Positions 43,397 to 54,047 of a stretch of DNA of 64,000 nt are shown in pieces; the stretch's first letter is position 1, and every line of letters begins with the position of its first letter. The notes under the pieces are model-generated. The model was not told the origin of the DNA. It was given only the letters and a program-made list of their open reading frames with translations, and searched no databases. The translations under genes and the position numbers were made by a program. The stretch comes from Sordariomycetes sp. S80-01Y (lineage: Eukaryota > Ascomycota > Sordariomycetes), in assembly GCA_037042185.1 (NCBI GenBank), contig JAXQJY010000028.1, positions 2,480,001 through 2,544,000 of the forward strand. Reading direction: 5' to 3'.

Positions 43397-44350
43397 GATG
43401 GCTTGGTGAGACGTGAAAAGGCGAATAATTGCGAAGGAGAAGGCTTCAGTATTGACAATGTCGGTTGGTGGTAAGTATGAGTGAAGTAAGGGGGCCAATT
43501 GTATTATATAGTCTCGCTGGCCAGGCTGTTGGAGCACGAGCACCGTCACAGCAGATTCAAAAGAGCATCACTTCCAGGACCACATGGAAGAAAATAACTT
43601 ACAAATCAACATTCGATTGAGGAAATCCATGGAGATAGGACTTGATAGAAAACCTTAACGCCGTCCCTCGAGGGAGAAGTTCAAGAGCTGAGATCAAAAT
43701 TACTAGATATTTGCTGTGGTGATGTCGACTGTTGGGTGACACTTTTGCTGTTTCTGGCCTAGGGCGCCGTGCCGAACTTGTTGCCACGCCGTACAGCATA
43801 GGCATTATGGAGCTGATGACATTTTGTCCTCATTCAGTCTAGCCTGTTGAGCTTAAAGAGCAGCAGGGAGTGGGCTTGCTGCGTTAGCGCGGGCGGTGCT
43901 TCTCCGCCATCAAGCGAGGCCAAAAGTCTAGTCTGCACGCTTTCTTGACCCCTCATCATTAAATCTCAACGCCGAAAAGCTACAGACCAGAACCTGAAGT
44001 TGGGCATAGCAAAATGGGACATGCCGGCCATGTCCCCGAAGAAGCCGAGGCCAACAAGTAGCGCAGAAAGCTGCAGAACCGGAAGAACCAAAGGCACGTC
44101 GTTGCTAAGAAGGGTATTGCCGGCATCTTTGAATCACAAAATTCAGCACCCGAAGCCACCCGGACATTTAAACTCAGGTATACCGAAGACCTCTACGCTC
44201 CGACTGTGTTCACAAACTTAAAGCCATCTGAAGAATTCGTGTTTCACGGGCACAAAGAGCAAGTACGACTCATAGCCTTGTATTTGTACGGATTGTAGAG
44301 GCTCGCAAGGCGCAACCCACGCTAAGTCCTGATTGTTGCCATGTTACGTC
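43397..44350. other. Intergenic
   Basis: About 950 bases between two minus-strand genes. Holds the TATA element of the SDR gene (43502-43510). Open frames are short and lack domains. Confidence 0.4.
43502..43510 (-). promoter_or_regulatory. TATA box of the SDR gene
   Basis: TATATAATA on the minus strand, about 105 bases before the ATG at 43396. Confidence 0.5.
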
Positions 44351-44835
44351 CTACTCAGATGCCTTCGACACCTCGGTCAGGTCGACCAGCACTTTCTGCC
44401 CGTCGACGATCTTGATGCTCGCAATCAGCAATACGGAAGACTTTGTTCCAACTCCAGTCTCCTTGTTGGTGTCGGTGAAGTGCATCAGCTGCGAAACGCA
44501 CCCGGCCCCAGAGCCGTCGGGTGCATCCCAGACTTGGATATCCTTGGTGCTCTCGATGCTCGCCACGTTATCCACACGGAATTTCATGATGGCTTCCATG
44601 AAGGCTTGTCGCGTGAACTGGTCGTGGTTGACTCTTGATGACACGATCAGTTTGGCACCGTTTGGAATTGTTCTCAGCGTCGATCTTACCTCGCGGTGAA
44701 ATCCTCTGCGAGGCACTCTTTAAAAGCGCTAGCCGAGAGCTCGTCGTTTGGCTGACAGAAGATGCGGTCGTAGAGGGCCTCAACCCATTGACCCAGGGCA
44801 GAAGAGAAACGAGAGTGTTCGGGCGTGTTGGCCAT
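44351..44835 (-). CDS. SnoaL/NTF2-like small protein
   Basis: Two exons (44835-44690 and 44633-44351) with a 56-base intron (GTAAGA donor, CAAG acceptor) give 142 residues starting MANTPEHSRFSSALGQWVEALYDRIF. The size and order of elements (N-terminal helices with WVEALYDR, CLAEDFTAR, then the FTRQAFMEAIMKFRV helix and strands ending with VLVDLTEVSK) fit the cone-shaped NTF2/SnoaL fold, common in fungal cyclases, isomerases and dehydratases of secondary metabolism and in many proteins of unknown role. No catalytic residues can be assigned with confidence. It shares a 366-base divergent promoter with the zinc-cluster regulator at 45202. Confidence 0.75.
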
Positions 44836-45201
44836 GGTGACTGATAATAAGTTTTGGATTGATTAGGAGGAGTGATGGTGATGTTCCAAGATAATGAAGC
44901 GAATCCGCACTTCAAGGACTTCACATTCACTTATTTATACCCATTCTCCAAGTCATGGGCTTCAGCATGGACGGCCAAGTCGGGAATGAATCCACACGGA
45001 TGTTAGTCTAGCGTGCGGAACTCCGCATCTGAGTCAAACTAGGCTCATCATCTGCATCAGGCCGGAATATTCGGGTTTAGAGCTCACCTAGCGCCGTACG
45101 TCTTCTACAATTGCCGTGAGGCTTCCCAACCCGACTTTCGCTTTCTGGGCGTAGCCGGCCAGCACCTTTCCCAAGCACCACACTTCCGTTTTCGCCGAAA
45201 C
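44836..45201. promoter_or_regulatory. Divergent promoter region, SnoaL-like protein and Zn2Cys6 regulator
   Basis: 366 bases between two start codons. A TATAAATAA element on the minus strand (44931-44939) lies about 100 bases before the SnoaL-like ATG. No matching TATA box is evident for the regulator. Confidence 0.55.
44931..44939 (-). promoter_or_regulatory. TATA box of the SnoaL-like gene
   Basis: TATAAATAA on the minus strand, about 100 bases upstream of the ATG at 44835. Confidence 0.6.
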
Positions 45202-46611
45202 ATGGCATCATCGAGACGAAAATCCTGCTCGGCTTGTGCCCGGGGTAAAAGGCGATGCGACCTCGGGTTTCCGCAGTGTGGCCGCTGTCTCGAAAAAGGA
45301 GTCACCTGTGTGTATTCGTGGATAACGCCCGAAGAAGCCCGAGAGATGGTAAAAGCCACCAATCCGGGTCTTTGGACGCCGGAAAAAGCGCCGTGCTTTC
45401 ATCTGGATCAAAGCGGCATTACCGGAGCATCTCTGTCTAGTCACAACTCGCACGGACCAGGAGATTGCCATGCCACAAATGACATCGCGTTTTGGCCGGC
45501 TCAGATGACTCTCCTTCCGCCAACTCCCATGACCATCTCGCCAGCCCTGGTCTCCCTAGTAGATGAGATCACCGGCCGAGGGAGAACCGTATCGTTCCTC
45601 GGCCCAAGCCCCCAACTTCAGTTCCTCGACAAGCCATTCTCAAATGCGGTCTCAGATGTGCAAGCGCCCCAGCCTCCACACAACACCGGTATTCCACAGG
45701 CACAATCTCGAGGAGCCAGTACTAGTAGCTCCATTTATACAAGCAAGATATTTCAGGCACGTGCAGAGTATGCTGCCAGCCGCCTAGTCCATCAAGTTAG
45801 GACTTTCGCAGAAACGGGACAAACATCTTTTATCCACCACTCTCAAATCGACGGCTCTACTATCTTGCGAGACGCCTTCGCCGCTTCCTCCCTATACACG
45901 ACGCGCAACTCGGTAAATGGATTGCTTGTCCTATCAGAGATTGCAAGGCGGGCAGAACAGCTCATAGAGGCTACAGAGACAGCCGTCACCCTGACGCCGT
46001 CTAGCTGTCAATCAGCCATTAATCTCGACCTCCTGCCCGCTGTACAGGCAATGCTTATCTATCAGTGCATGCGGCTATTCTCAAACGGAGACATTGGACA
46101 CCAGGCACAGGCGGAGCTAGATGGCAAGTCGCTTACTAGATGGGTCGACATCTTGCATGAACAGACGCAGTGGTCGTGGGACGACCTTTCCAGCAGTGCA
46201 CAGCTCGATCCTTCCGCCTGGAAAGGCTGGGTTCGAGCAGAAAGCATTCAGCGTACTGCGATTTTCGCAGAGCTGCTGGACAGCATCTACACCTTTCTGA
46301 GATTTGGCTGGTATCAACCCAATGCAAGGATGGCGAAGCAGGGCTTTACAGGACAGGTCGCTATTTGGGAAGCAAGGTCGCCAGCAGAGTGGCATCAAGC
46401 CAGGTTGCAAAAGCCTTGGGGTGAGTTACACGTCTCGAGGTTTCATGACGACATCAAGACCGTATTGCCTGAAGAACTTGATGAACTAGGAATCATCCTT
46501 CTTGCAAGTTACGATGGTATTGAAGTGTTGGAAGAGTGGGCGGGTGACGACAAGAGACTGCTTGAGAGATGGGGTTTAAGGCTTGGGAAAAACATTTTCA
46601 CCATAGAATAG
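45202..46611 (+). CDS. Zn2Cys6 transcription factor
   Basis: 469 residues in one exon. The zinc cluster is at the extreme N-terminus: CSACARGKRRCDLGFPQCGRCLEKGVTC fits C-x2-C-x6-C-x5-C-x2-C-x6-C at about residues 9-36. It is followed by YSWITPEEAREM. The remaining region has the helical character of fungal regulators (YAASRLVHQVRTFAETGQT, LLPAVQAMLIYQCMRLFSNGDIGHQA), the latter recalling a motif found in regulators next to specialised-metabolism genes. It should bind DNA in the nucleus. It is divergent from the SnoaL-like gene and close to an SDR, so local regulation is plausible. Confidence 0.9.
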   Translation: MASSRRKSCSACARGKRRCDLGFPQCGRCLEKGVTCVYSWITPEEAREMVKATNPGLWTPEKAPCFHLDQSGITGASLSSHNSHGPGDCHATNDIAFWPAQMTLLPPTPMTISPALVSLVDEITGRGRTVSFLGPSPQLQFLDKPFSNAVSDVQAPQPPHNTGIPQAQSRGASTSSSIYTSKIFQARAEYAASRLVHQVRTFAETGQTSFIHHSQIDGSTILRDAFAASSLYTTRNSVNGLLVLSEIARRAEQLIEATETAVTLTPSSCQSAINLDLLPAVQAMLIYQCMRLFSNGDIGHQAQAELDGKSLTRWVDILHEQTQWSWDDLSSSAQLDPSAWKGWVRAESIQRTAIFAELLDSIYTFLRFGWYQPNARMAKQGFTGQVAIWEARSPAEWHQARLQKPWGELHVSRFHDDIKTVLPEELDELGIILLASYDGIEVLEEWAGDDKRLLERWGLRLGKNIFTIE

Positions 46612-47182
46612 AGGTTCTTTCGTGTTTCCAGGCGTGCGTTTGCCTTTAACTTCAACTCCCTAGGCTCCCATTGCTTGTCCTTTCTTCTTCATCAGCATCC
46701 AACTCTACTCTGTATGCAAAAGGTCGACAAGGTTCTGGTTCATGCTCTTCATTGTGATCAGGCTTCACGACAGCACCTTTTTGAACCCTCAATGGAATGA
46801 GCCCCTCGAGAAGTTACCGAACACTCCTATCAGTCCCATTAGACTCAAGGGCAGAACATCTATATTAAAAGTAACAAAGTACTCGTATCAACAACAAAAT
46901 ATCACTCAGAGAACATCTACCTGAAAACTCACGGAAAATTCGCATTAACACCAATATGTCAGTAACAGAACACCCATGTGAATATACACACAACACTCGT
47001 ATCGACACCGATGTACTACCAACACATCACCAGTAGAGCACCCATACGGACACCCACAGAACACTCGTAGAAACACCGACACAGCAAGAGTAGAAATTAA
47101 AGTGAACTTGAATCTAAGCTAGCTACTGACAGAAATGACCCTCCTCGCAGCTCCGTTGATCGTACCATGACTCGGCGTGGAA
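46612..47182. other. Intergenic with degenerate minisatellite
   Basis: About 570 bases between the 3' ends of the regulator (plus) and the fungalysin gene (minus). Its right half is the 57-base degenerate repeat listed separately. No gene is seen. Confidence 0.5.
46799..47099. repeat. Degenerate ~57-base tandem repeat, about five copies
   Basis: Units start near 46799, 46853, 46910, 46967 and 47035. Two spacings are exactly 57 bases, one is 54 and one is 68. Each unit opens with AGAACA(T/C)C or GAGC(A/C)CC, and most share a core like AACACTCGTATCAACACC. The copies are strongly diverged from one another, so the array is old. It lies between two converging genes and does not encode protein. 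Confidence 0.7.
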
Positions 47183-49268
47183 TTAGCAAACACCGTCCGG
47201 CAGTTCAAAATCGTCGACCCGGCTGTCACTCTCAGAGGTCTCGGCATTGGCTCCCAGACCACGCTTGGCAAAGCCGGTCCAGATTTCACACGCGTTATCG
47301 CCACCGGTCAGAGCCAGGTCTGCGTCGAGGATGGCATCGCGGGCTTGAACGAAGCTGGGGTTGCAAGGTTGACTGGGGCGAACAAAAGTCAGCATGGTGC
47401 TTCCCATCTTCGAGTGGGTTATCAAAGGTTGCACTTACATGGCGAAGGCATCAATCAAGATCTTGAGCATCAGGAACTTGCCATCCGTGGGCACACCCCC
47501 CTCAAGCTCAGGTCGCTCACTGTCGTTTTTGCCGTGCTTGTCAATCAGATTCCATAGAATCTCGTAGAGCATCGTGCACCAGACAGTGCCAACTTCATGG
47601 ACCTTCTCGAGGCCGTTGGCGGTGGAGTACGTCCAGTCGTTGACTTCCATGTCCGTGGAGTAGAGCACCCTGCGGGCAGTCGGGGGGTTGGTAGAGTTGG
47701 TGGCCCACGTCGCAAACCCGTAGGTGGCATTCTCGCGAACATCGTCGGGCTTCAAGCTCAGAGTCGCCGAGAAGAGGTCGCTCCATCCCTCTGCCATGCC
47801 GTCTGCTTCCCACGCTGTCAAGCAGCCTGCGGTAGCTGGGCCTCCGGTCAGGCGATCAGACACTACGTCCATGTCAATAATGTACTCTCGTGAGATCCTA
47901 GGTCGACTTACAGCCGTGGGTGTATTCGTGGATGACGAAGCCGTTGTCCCAAGCCCCGTTCCTCATAGGATCAGTGAAGTCAAACAACAACATGGTAAGC
48001 TCCGGCGACCGACCGTCCACCTCTTGCCTCATGTTACCGTTGTTCCTCTCACCCCAATGCTTAACCGTTACTCGGACCGGGTCGTTGCCCTGACCGCCTT
48101 CGCCGAGGTTGTCGCTCTGGAAGTTGCCGGCGGCGGGTGTGAAGCCAAGCAGGTAATAGAGATCATGAAGCATGTTGGTGATGTAGAATGCCTGCACGAC
48201 GGCAGCATCGCGATCTTCGTCTGGGTGCCTAGTGTCGGGCTCGAATGGGAACTGGAAGTCTCCGCCCTCGCCATAGGCCCACTGAACGCGGCCATCTTGG
48301 AAGACAGAAGCTGCCTCGATGTTGTTACCGTACGTGAGGTCGCCTCCGTTGAAGACCTCATCAACCCACCCGTTCTTGGACGCTTCCGGGTCCTGGGGAT
48401 CTTCAATAATCACCCTCTCGCCGTCGTCTGGGTTCTCGGTTCCAAATGGACTGCCATGTGTTAGTGATAAGCTGTGAGATTTAATGACACTGTTGTTCGT
48501 ACTAGACCTGGTAGGTGAAGTGGGAGTCATGGTCAACCACTCCAATAAGCTTCCCGTCCTCGGCATCTATGTCCACGTAAGATGTGATGGCCGCGTCGTC
48601 AGAAACTGACTTGACCCTCCACGTCAGGGCCAACTCGCCATCCGGCTTGACGAAGTACACCAAGTTGGCTTCCGGGTCTCTCTCAACACCGGAGACGCCA
48701 TTTATAGTGACTACCTCGTCGTCGCCCGCGAGGGACGACTCAGCCACCTTGGAGATCGGCAGGTCGAGGCTCTCCTGCGCAATCAAGAGAGCTTTCTTGG
48801 CGTCGATGGCTGCAGCCTTGGTCTTGACGGGGACGTTACCGGTGAAGAACGAGTTCCCATGCGACAAGACACTACCATCCTTGGCGATCTACCAGGCAGC
48901 GTCAGCTCTGTTGATTACACGAATCCACGACAACAGCCCGACATCTAGAGACTCACATTAACGTTGAAGACCGCATTGTCCACATCCACGCCATTCACGG
49001 TCTGCTTGAGGTAGACGTGTGCCACACCGTTGGTGCCGACATAGTGGTCCTTGACAATGCGGAATGTGGCATCCGGGACCTCGCTCTCAACGAAGGCCCT
49101 GGCTGTATCGACATAATCGGTGACACCGCGGACTCGGGCGCCTTGAGCCGTCGCCTTGTCAGCCCTGGTGTATTTAGACGAGGCCTTCAGTCGATACGCC
49201 TCCCAGTCGTTGATGGCAACAGAAGGCGCAACAGTGGCCAAAAGGCCAAGCATTACAGAAGACCGCAT
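47183..49268 (-). CDS. Fungalysin extracellular metalloprotease (M36)
   Basis: Five exons on the minus strand (49268-48957, 48888-48503, 48450-47912, 47862-47439, 47372-47183) give 616 residues with consistent frames; introns are 49-68 bases. A signal peptide ([18 protein letters not shown]) is followed by the FTP/PepSY-like propeptide ([21 protein letters not shown]), which keeps the enzyme inactive until cleaved. The catalytic domain starts near YQVYPFGTENP. The zinc motif HEYTHG (His407, Glu408, His411) is at the end of exon 3, and the third ligand is Glu437 in [11 protein letters not shown]. The sequence [14 protein letters not shown] between them is characteristic of the family. It is secreted and degrades extracellular proteins such as collagen, elastin or plant proteins (chitinases) for nutrition or infection. 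Confidence 0.93.
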
Positions 49269-51192
49269 CTTGACTGAAAAGGGATAGGAGAGCTTCTTAG
49301 GAAATGCCTATGTAGGCGATTCCCGCAGAGCGGCCATCTTGGGTCTTTGTATGTTTCGATCCCACTCCGTCCACCCCGGTACCCGCTTGAAGGAAGACTC
49401 GGAGCATTGTCGCCCAGGATTTTGCCTGATCTCCCCATAATAGCTCGGTGCCGAAGTTTTGATTTAACGGGTCTGAAGGATGCCGCGCGGGGACACAAAA
49501 GGGAAGGTCGCCTACAAAGGGGGTTTTCTTGGTTGGACGCAAGTCCGAAACGCACCCTCACAGCGTGCTGACAGTAACATCTCTGGGGGCCATGGGGTTA
49601 ATCTAGGCTCTGGACTCGGACCTTAGATCGCCTGAAGGGCCAATGGGAGGCTCATCGGAAGATTGAAGCTGCTGGTGTTCTGGCGGATGGGAAGAATCCT
49701 TCGTTAATGCAACCTGTCAGCGGATTCTAGCGCACGTTTCGCCAAGTCCGGTCCGGGAATAAATTCAGGGGCCCAGCCGTCGGCCGCGGCCGCCGCAAGT
49801 CCTGGGCAGAATTTAGCCAAGAGCTCCTCCGGGGTGAGCGGTTGTTTGTAAGCATTTGTTGATGGCATGTCTGCTTGAGGTTGCATTGTTTAGTAGTGTT
49901 CGGGCCGTTACAGCTTGTAAAGCCCTGGGCTACCCAAGGCTGTCACATTCCTGATGTGCAGTGCTGAAGAGGGACAAGCCACTGACCAGGCTGTGATCCG
50001 ATATCCGAAGCAACGTTCACGAACGGGTTACGCTTGACACATGCAGACGTCTTGAACAGAACCATGCAAAGGCTGTAGACCAGCATGCCGGACAATCAGA
50101 TTGATCCTCTGACAGTGATGGCTTTCCAACCCCACACCATGTAGGACATCCCCAATGCAGCGCGTTCTCACCCCCCATGACCACTGATGGCCTGCACCCT
50201 TCAAAGCCCTTGCATTTGAACGCGAAGACACCATCCCGCATTGCGGGTAACACAAGGCGTCAGCTGGCATCGATGTAAGACAAGATCCAACCCCAGACCG
50301 ACTTCAAGGACCAATTACAGCCTATCCGCCATGTTGATAGCTCATGCACACTTGGAATGGCGGCATGCTTACCCTACGCTCCAAACGTGACCAGCAGCTG
50401 GCTGAGTACGAGGCAACCAACGATGGCTTACAGCGCCTCTTTTCACATGTGGCCGATATTAGAAGTTCGAAAGCGATGCTGTGATGACGGTCTGAGTGTG
50501 ATGTTCTTGCACCGCCCTACAAAATGAGCGGTGTGTTAAGCGTGACGTCTGGTGTGACGTGAACTTGACGACGACCAGAATTTGCGAAAGAACAACATTT
50601 GAGATGCCAGTCTGTCACGCCAGCAGAAACCTTGTCCCTGGCCTGAGAAGCATAGACTCACATTAAGACAAGGACAAGGCGCTGATATCGGCCTAGCTAA
50701 TCCGTGTGGCTGATGCTGTGCAACTGCTAGGGCGCTATGTAAATAGTGGGATGACGCTGTTCGGCAGGCACATGCCATCGCGATTTCCCCAGGAAGGGTG
50801 GATCATGCGGCAGGGAAGGACCCACGCAGGCATCACGGGTCGCCCTTTCCAACCGAGTCGTGAGTTCCACGCTGGCATTTGAATAAGGGCGAGACTCGAT
50901 TTTTGCCCTCGACTTCTTCCTTAAACCCTCCAACCTCCTCGACTTCTCGAATTTTCATCGTCTCGACCTACGCGCCTCCGACCCGAAGAACGCGCGCTCC
51001 ATAATCGCCGATCGGGTTTCCAGCTCCCGACACCGGACCGCTAGAAAAAACAAACCCCACGATCTCGACCTCGGCCGAGGGCCACGACCCCACGCTCACC
51101 GACTGTCCCGCCAGGGCCTAGGCGAGGATGGGCATCTTTTGGGCGTCTCTTCCTCCTCCCTTCTAGAAAACAGCCGGGCAGAGTGATTTACC
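49269..51192. other. 1.9-kb intergenic stretch between divergent genes
   Basis: Separates the start of the fungalysin gene from that of the patatin-type lipase. One small ATG-initiated frame of 60 codons (49704-49886, minus) encodes an acidic, Ala/Pro-rich peptide without a known domain; I do not call it. The last 300 bases are pyrimidine-rich and probably form the lipase leader. No RNA gene or repeat recognised. Confidence 0.4.
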
Positions 51193-53457
51193 ATGTCCGA
51201 CTTGCTCGTCCCGGCGCCCTCGATCCCTGCCGTTCGCCTGAAGGCGCTTCTGCCGCCGAATCGATGCGACGCTAGGGGGATTTCTTTGCGATCCTCCAAA
51301 TCGACGCCTCACTTGCGCCCAAGTACTTTAGATGGGGCAGTGGCAAGGACAGTCAAGGGCTTGAGCAGTTACTGGTCATCGTTGCGCGATGGCTTGACCG
51401 ATGAGCAGCGGGAGGAGAGGCGGCAGCAGGAAGAACGAAGGCAAATACTGTGCCTGCGCATGCGCAATGCCGATACGCATGCGCAGTGGGAGGCGGCCGC
51501 GAAAGAGCTGGATCGTCTGGAGGGGAATGATGAGTGGAAGCAGGACGATGCGACACCGAACGAGTCCTACAACCCCGACCTGATATCTCAACGCTTATGG
51601 GAGTTGGATGCGGCGCGCGAAAGCTGTGACATCCGCCAGATGATGTACCTGATCCGCACTGCCCTGTCCCGCGACCTTGGTGGTATGGATAGCGTCGACC
51701 TGTATAAGCATTCCTACATCGGCACAAAGGGGCTCATTGAGAGGTATGTCGACTCGACATTGGCCACGATTGACACCATCGTCACGCAGAGCAGCTTCGA
51801 CACCTCAGTGGAGCACCGCCATCTTCTGGAAGGAATGCTCTTTGCGCGTCAGAGCTTTGGACGTAGCGCACTCTTGCTCTCTGGCGGGGGAACGTTCGGG
51901 ATGGCACATGTTGGTGTGCTCAAGTCTTTGTTCGAAGCGAAACTTCTGCCGAGGATCATATCCGGCGCCAGTGCTGGCAGCATTGTCTCTGCAGTCATGT
52001 GCACCAAGACAGATGAGGAGATACCCGAAGTTCTGCAAGCGTTCCCGTACGGGAATCTGGCCGTGTTTGAAGGGGAGGAGAACCGAGACGGGGTACTGGG
52101 GCACCTGCGCAGGCTACTCACCGAGGGAAGCTGGTCAGACATCAAGCACTTGACCTCTGTCATGCGCGAAATCACAGGCGATCTAACCTTCCAAGAAGCC
52201 TACAACCGCACTCGGCGCATCTTGAACATCTGCGTTTCAACAGCCTCCATCTACGAGCTTCCGCGACTGCTCAACTACGTCACAGCCCCGAATGTGATGA
52301 TTTGGTCCGCCGTTGCCGCTTCGTGCTCAGTACCTCTGGTTTTCAACGCTTCGCCGCTGCTGGTCAAGGACCCGGTGACGGGCGAGCACAGTCCGTGGAA
52401 TCCGACGCCGCAGCATTGGATCGACGGGTCCGTCGACAACGACCTACCGATGACGAGGCTGGCAGAGATGTTCAACGTCAATCACTTCATCGTATCTCAG
52501 GTCAACCCTCACGTTGTGCCCTTCTTGAGTAAAGAAGACTACCTGTTACCAGAGGTAGCCGACCGGTCAAAGTCCACCAGACGCCCTGACGAGATGGACT
52601 GGGTCTACACACTTACTACGCTGGCCAAGGAGGAAGCGATGCACCGCTTGCAGTTCCTCGCGGAGATGGGAATCATGCCCAATCTTGCCACCAAATTTCG
52701 CAGCATCCTCAGCCAGCGGTATTCAGGAGACATCACGATTCTCCCAGAGATGACTCTGCACGACCTTCCTCGCCTTCTCGCCAACCCGACGTCGGACTTT
52801 ATGCTTCGATCGTGCCTCGCGGGCGAAAGAGCAACATGGCCCAAGCTGAGCAGGGTTCGGGATCGGTGTGCCATCGAACTGGCGCTGGACCGTGCAGTCC
52901 ATCGTCTCCGGGCGCGGGTTGTCTTCTCGGAAGGTCATCATGAGCTGCAACAACATCACTACAGCGTCAGCAATCTGAGGATCCACGGGCAGAGAGTAGG
53001 CAATCACCACGAATCAAAGGCAAAACCGCGGCAGAGAAGGCAGTCTGGCGGTAGCCTGGTTTCAATGGCGAACCGCCAAGCTCTGCTCGGAGCTGAGCAA
53101 AGCAAAGGACCGCATGCGAGGACGTCCTCGCACGCCACGTATCCACCCGGATTGAAGCGTGCAAGTAAGAGTCACATTCAGTTCTCGCAACATTGCCGCC
53201 TACCGTCGTTCTCGCCGAACCCCGACACCGTCAACGGTCATGCCTATCCCTCACCGAACACTGTACGAAAAGCATGGCTTGACCCGTGGCCTGCTTCAAA
53301 ACCTGCAGCCAGTGTCCTCGTCACGCCAGCGGGCGACGTCGATACAAGTGAGCTGGGACCGTCCGACGAGCCCGAAACAGATGAGAGCGACGGCGATACG
53401 TGGGACGACCAGTCGAGAACGAGCCCTGAAATGGATGCGATGAAACATGGGGTTTGA
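51193..53457 (+). CDS. Patatin-like triacylglycerol lipase / phospholipase
   Basis: 754 residues in one exon. A charged helical N-terminal region (DGLTDEQREERRQQEERRQ) precedes the DUF3336-like segment that fungal Tgl3/4/5 lipases have before their catalytic domain (YNPDLISQRLWELDAARES ... RDLGGMDSVDLYKHSYIGTK). The patatin domain has the oxyanion loop GGGTFGMAHVGV (from residue 231), the nucleophile elbow GASAG with Ser260, and the catalytic Asp411 in WIDGSVDNDLP. The C-terminal 200 residues are Ser/Pro/Arg-rich and probably disordered, ending in an acidic stretch. Homologues hydrolyse stored triacylglycerol on lipid droplets and can have lysophospholipid acyltransferase activity. Which of the yeast paralogues it matches best is not clear. 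Confidence 0.9.
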   Translation: MSDLLVPAPSIPAVRLKALLPPNRCDARGISLRSSKSTPHLRPSTLDGAVARTVKGLSSYWSSLRDGLTDEQREERRQQEERRQILCLRMRNADTHAQWEAAAKELDRLEGNDEWKQDDATPNESYNPDLISQRLWELDAARESCDIRQMMYLIRTALSRDLGGMDSVDLYKHSYIGTKGLIERYVDSTLATIDTIVTQSSFDTSVEHRHLLEGMLFARQSFGRSALLLSGGGTFGMAHVGVLKSLFEAKLLPRIISGASAGSIVSAVMCTKTDEEIPEVLQAFPYGNLAVFEGEENRDGVLGHLRRLLTEGSWSDIKHLTSVMREITGDLTFQEAYNRTRRILNICVSTASIYELPRLLNYVTAPNVMIWSAVAASCSVPLVFNASPLLVKDPVTGEHSPWNPTPQHWIDGSVDNDLPMTRLAEMFNVNHFIVSQVNPHVVPFLSKEDYLLPEVADRSKSTRRPDEMDWVYTLTTLAKEEAMHRLQFLAEMGIMPNLATKFRSILSQRYSGDITILPEMTLHDLPRLLANPTSDFMLRSCLAGERATWPKLSRVRDRCAIELALDRAVHRLRARVVFSEGHHELQQHHYSVSNLRIHGQRVGNHHESKAKPRQRRQSGGSLVSMANRQALLGAEQSKGPHARTSSHATYPPGLKRASKSHIQFSQHCRLPSFSPNPDTVNGHAYPSPNTVRKAWLDPWPASKPAASVLVTPAGDVDTSELGPSDEPETDESDGDTWDDQSRTSPEMDAMKHGV

Positions 53458-54047
53458 GGCGCGTTGGAGTTGACTGAGATTGATGTCTTTATGGGCCTGC
53501 CGGCATAGATGGCGTTGGCGTCCGCGGGAATCCTTTCAGGCTGGGATGCCTGAGAGGTTGCATTCTGGATTAAGCACTTGCATTATCGACACGAGACGCA
53601 CATTTGGCGCAGGGGAGCAATAGCATACTCCGTATAACATAAAACAATCATTCACGACACGTTCTCGGCAGGTCAGATGCTGCCATGATAGGTCTGCGTC
53701 TACGTGGGCACCGTAACATCAGTGGAAGTGAAAGCCGTCGAATTAAGAGGACGAGCCAACGGTAATTGCTACTCCCACCAACTATTCCCGTACAGTGCCG
53801 AGGTACGAACAGTCTCAGAATGACCCACGACCCATCAATTGAATTCGCGACCCATCAATTGAAATGGCAGCTCGAGCTCCGGAATGGACGGACGGGCTGA
53901 GATGAGCTCATCGCGCGCTGAACGGCACAAACTCTAAATGGCGCTAAGCAACGGGCCTGTTGATCGAAAACAACAATTTGTCGCGATCCTTTCACCTCAT
54001 CCATTGGGCCACTATCTCAGTCACATAACCTCCCGCGGGACTCGATC
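53458..54047. other. Intergenic with a short direct repeat
   Basis: About 590 bases between two plus-strand genes. CGACCCATCAATTGAA occurs twice with a 20-base period (53828-53843 and 53848-53863), about 200 bases before the ATG of the next gene. Nothing else recognised. Confidence 0.5.

Noticed and set aside
42467-43474. 335-codon open frame on the plus strand
   Set aside because: Antisense shadow of the SDR gene at 42392-43396.
46799-47099. CRISPR array
   Set aside because: Units are degenerate and contiguous with no constant repeat and variable spacer pattern, and the genome is eukaryotic.
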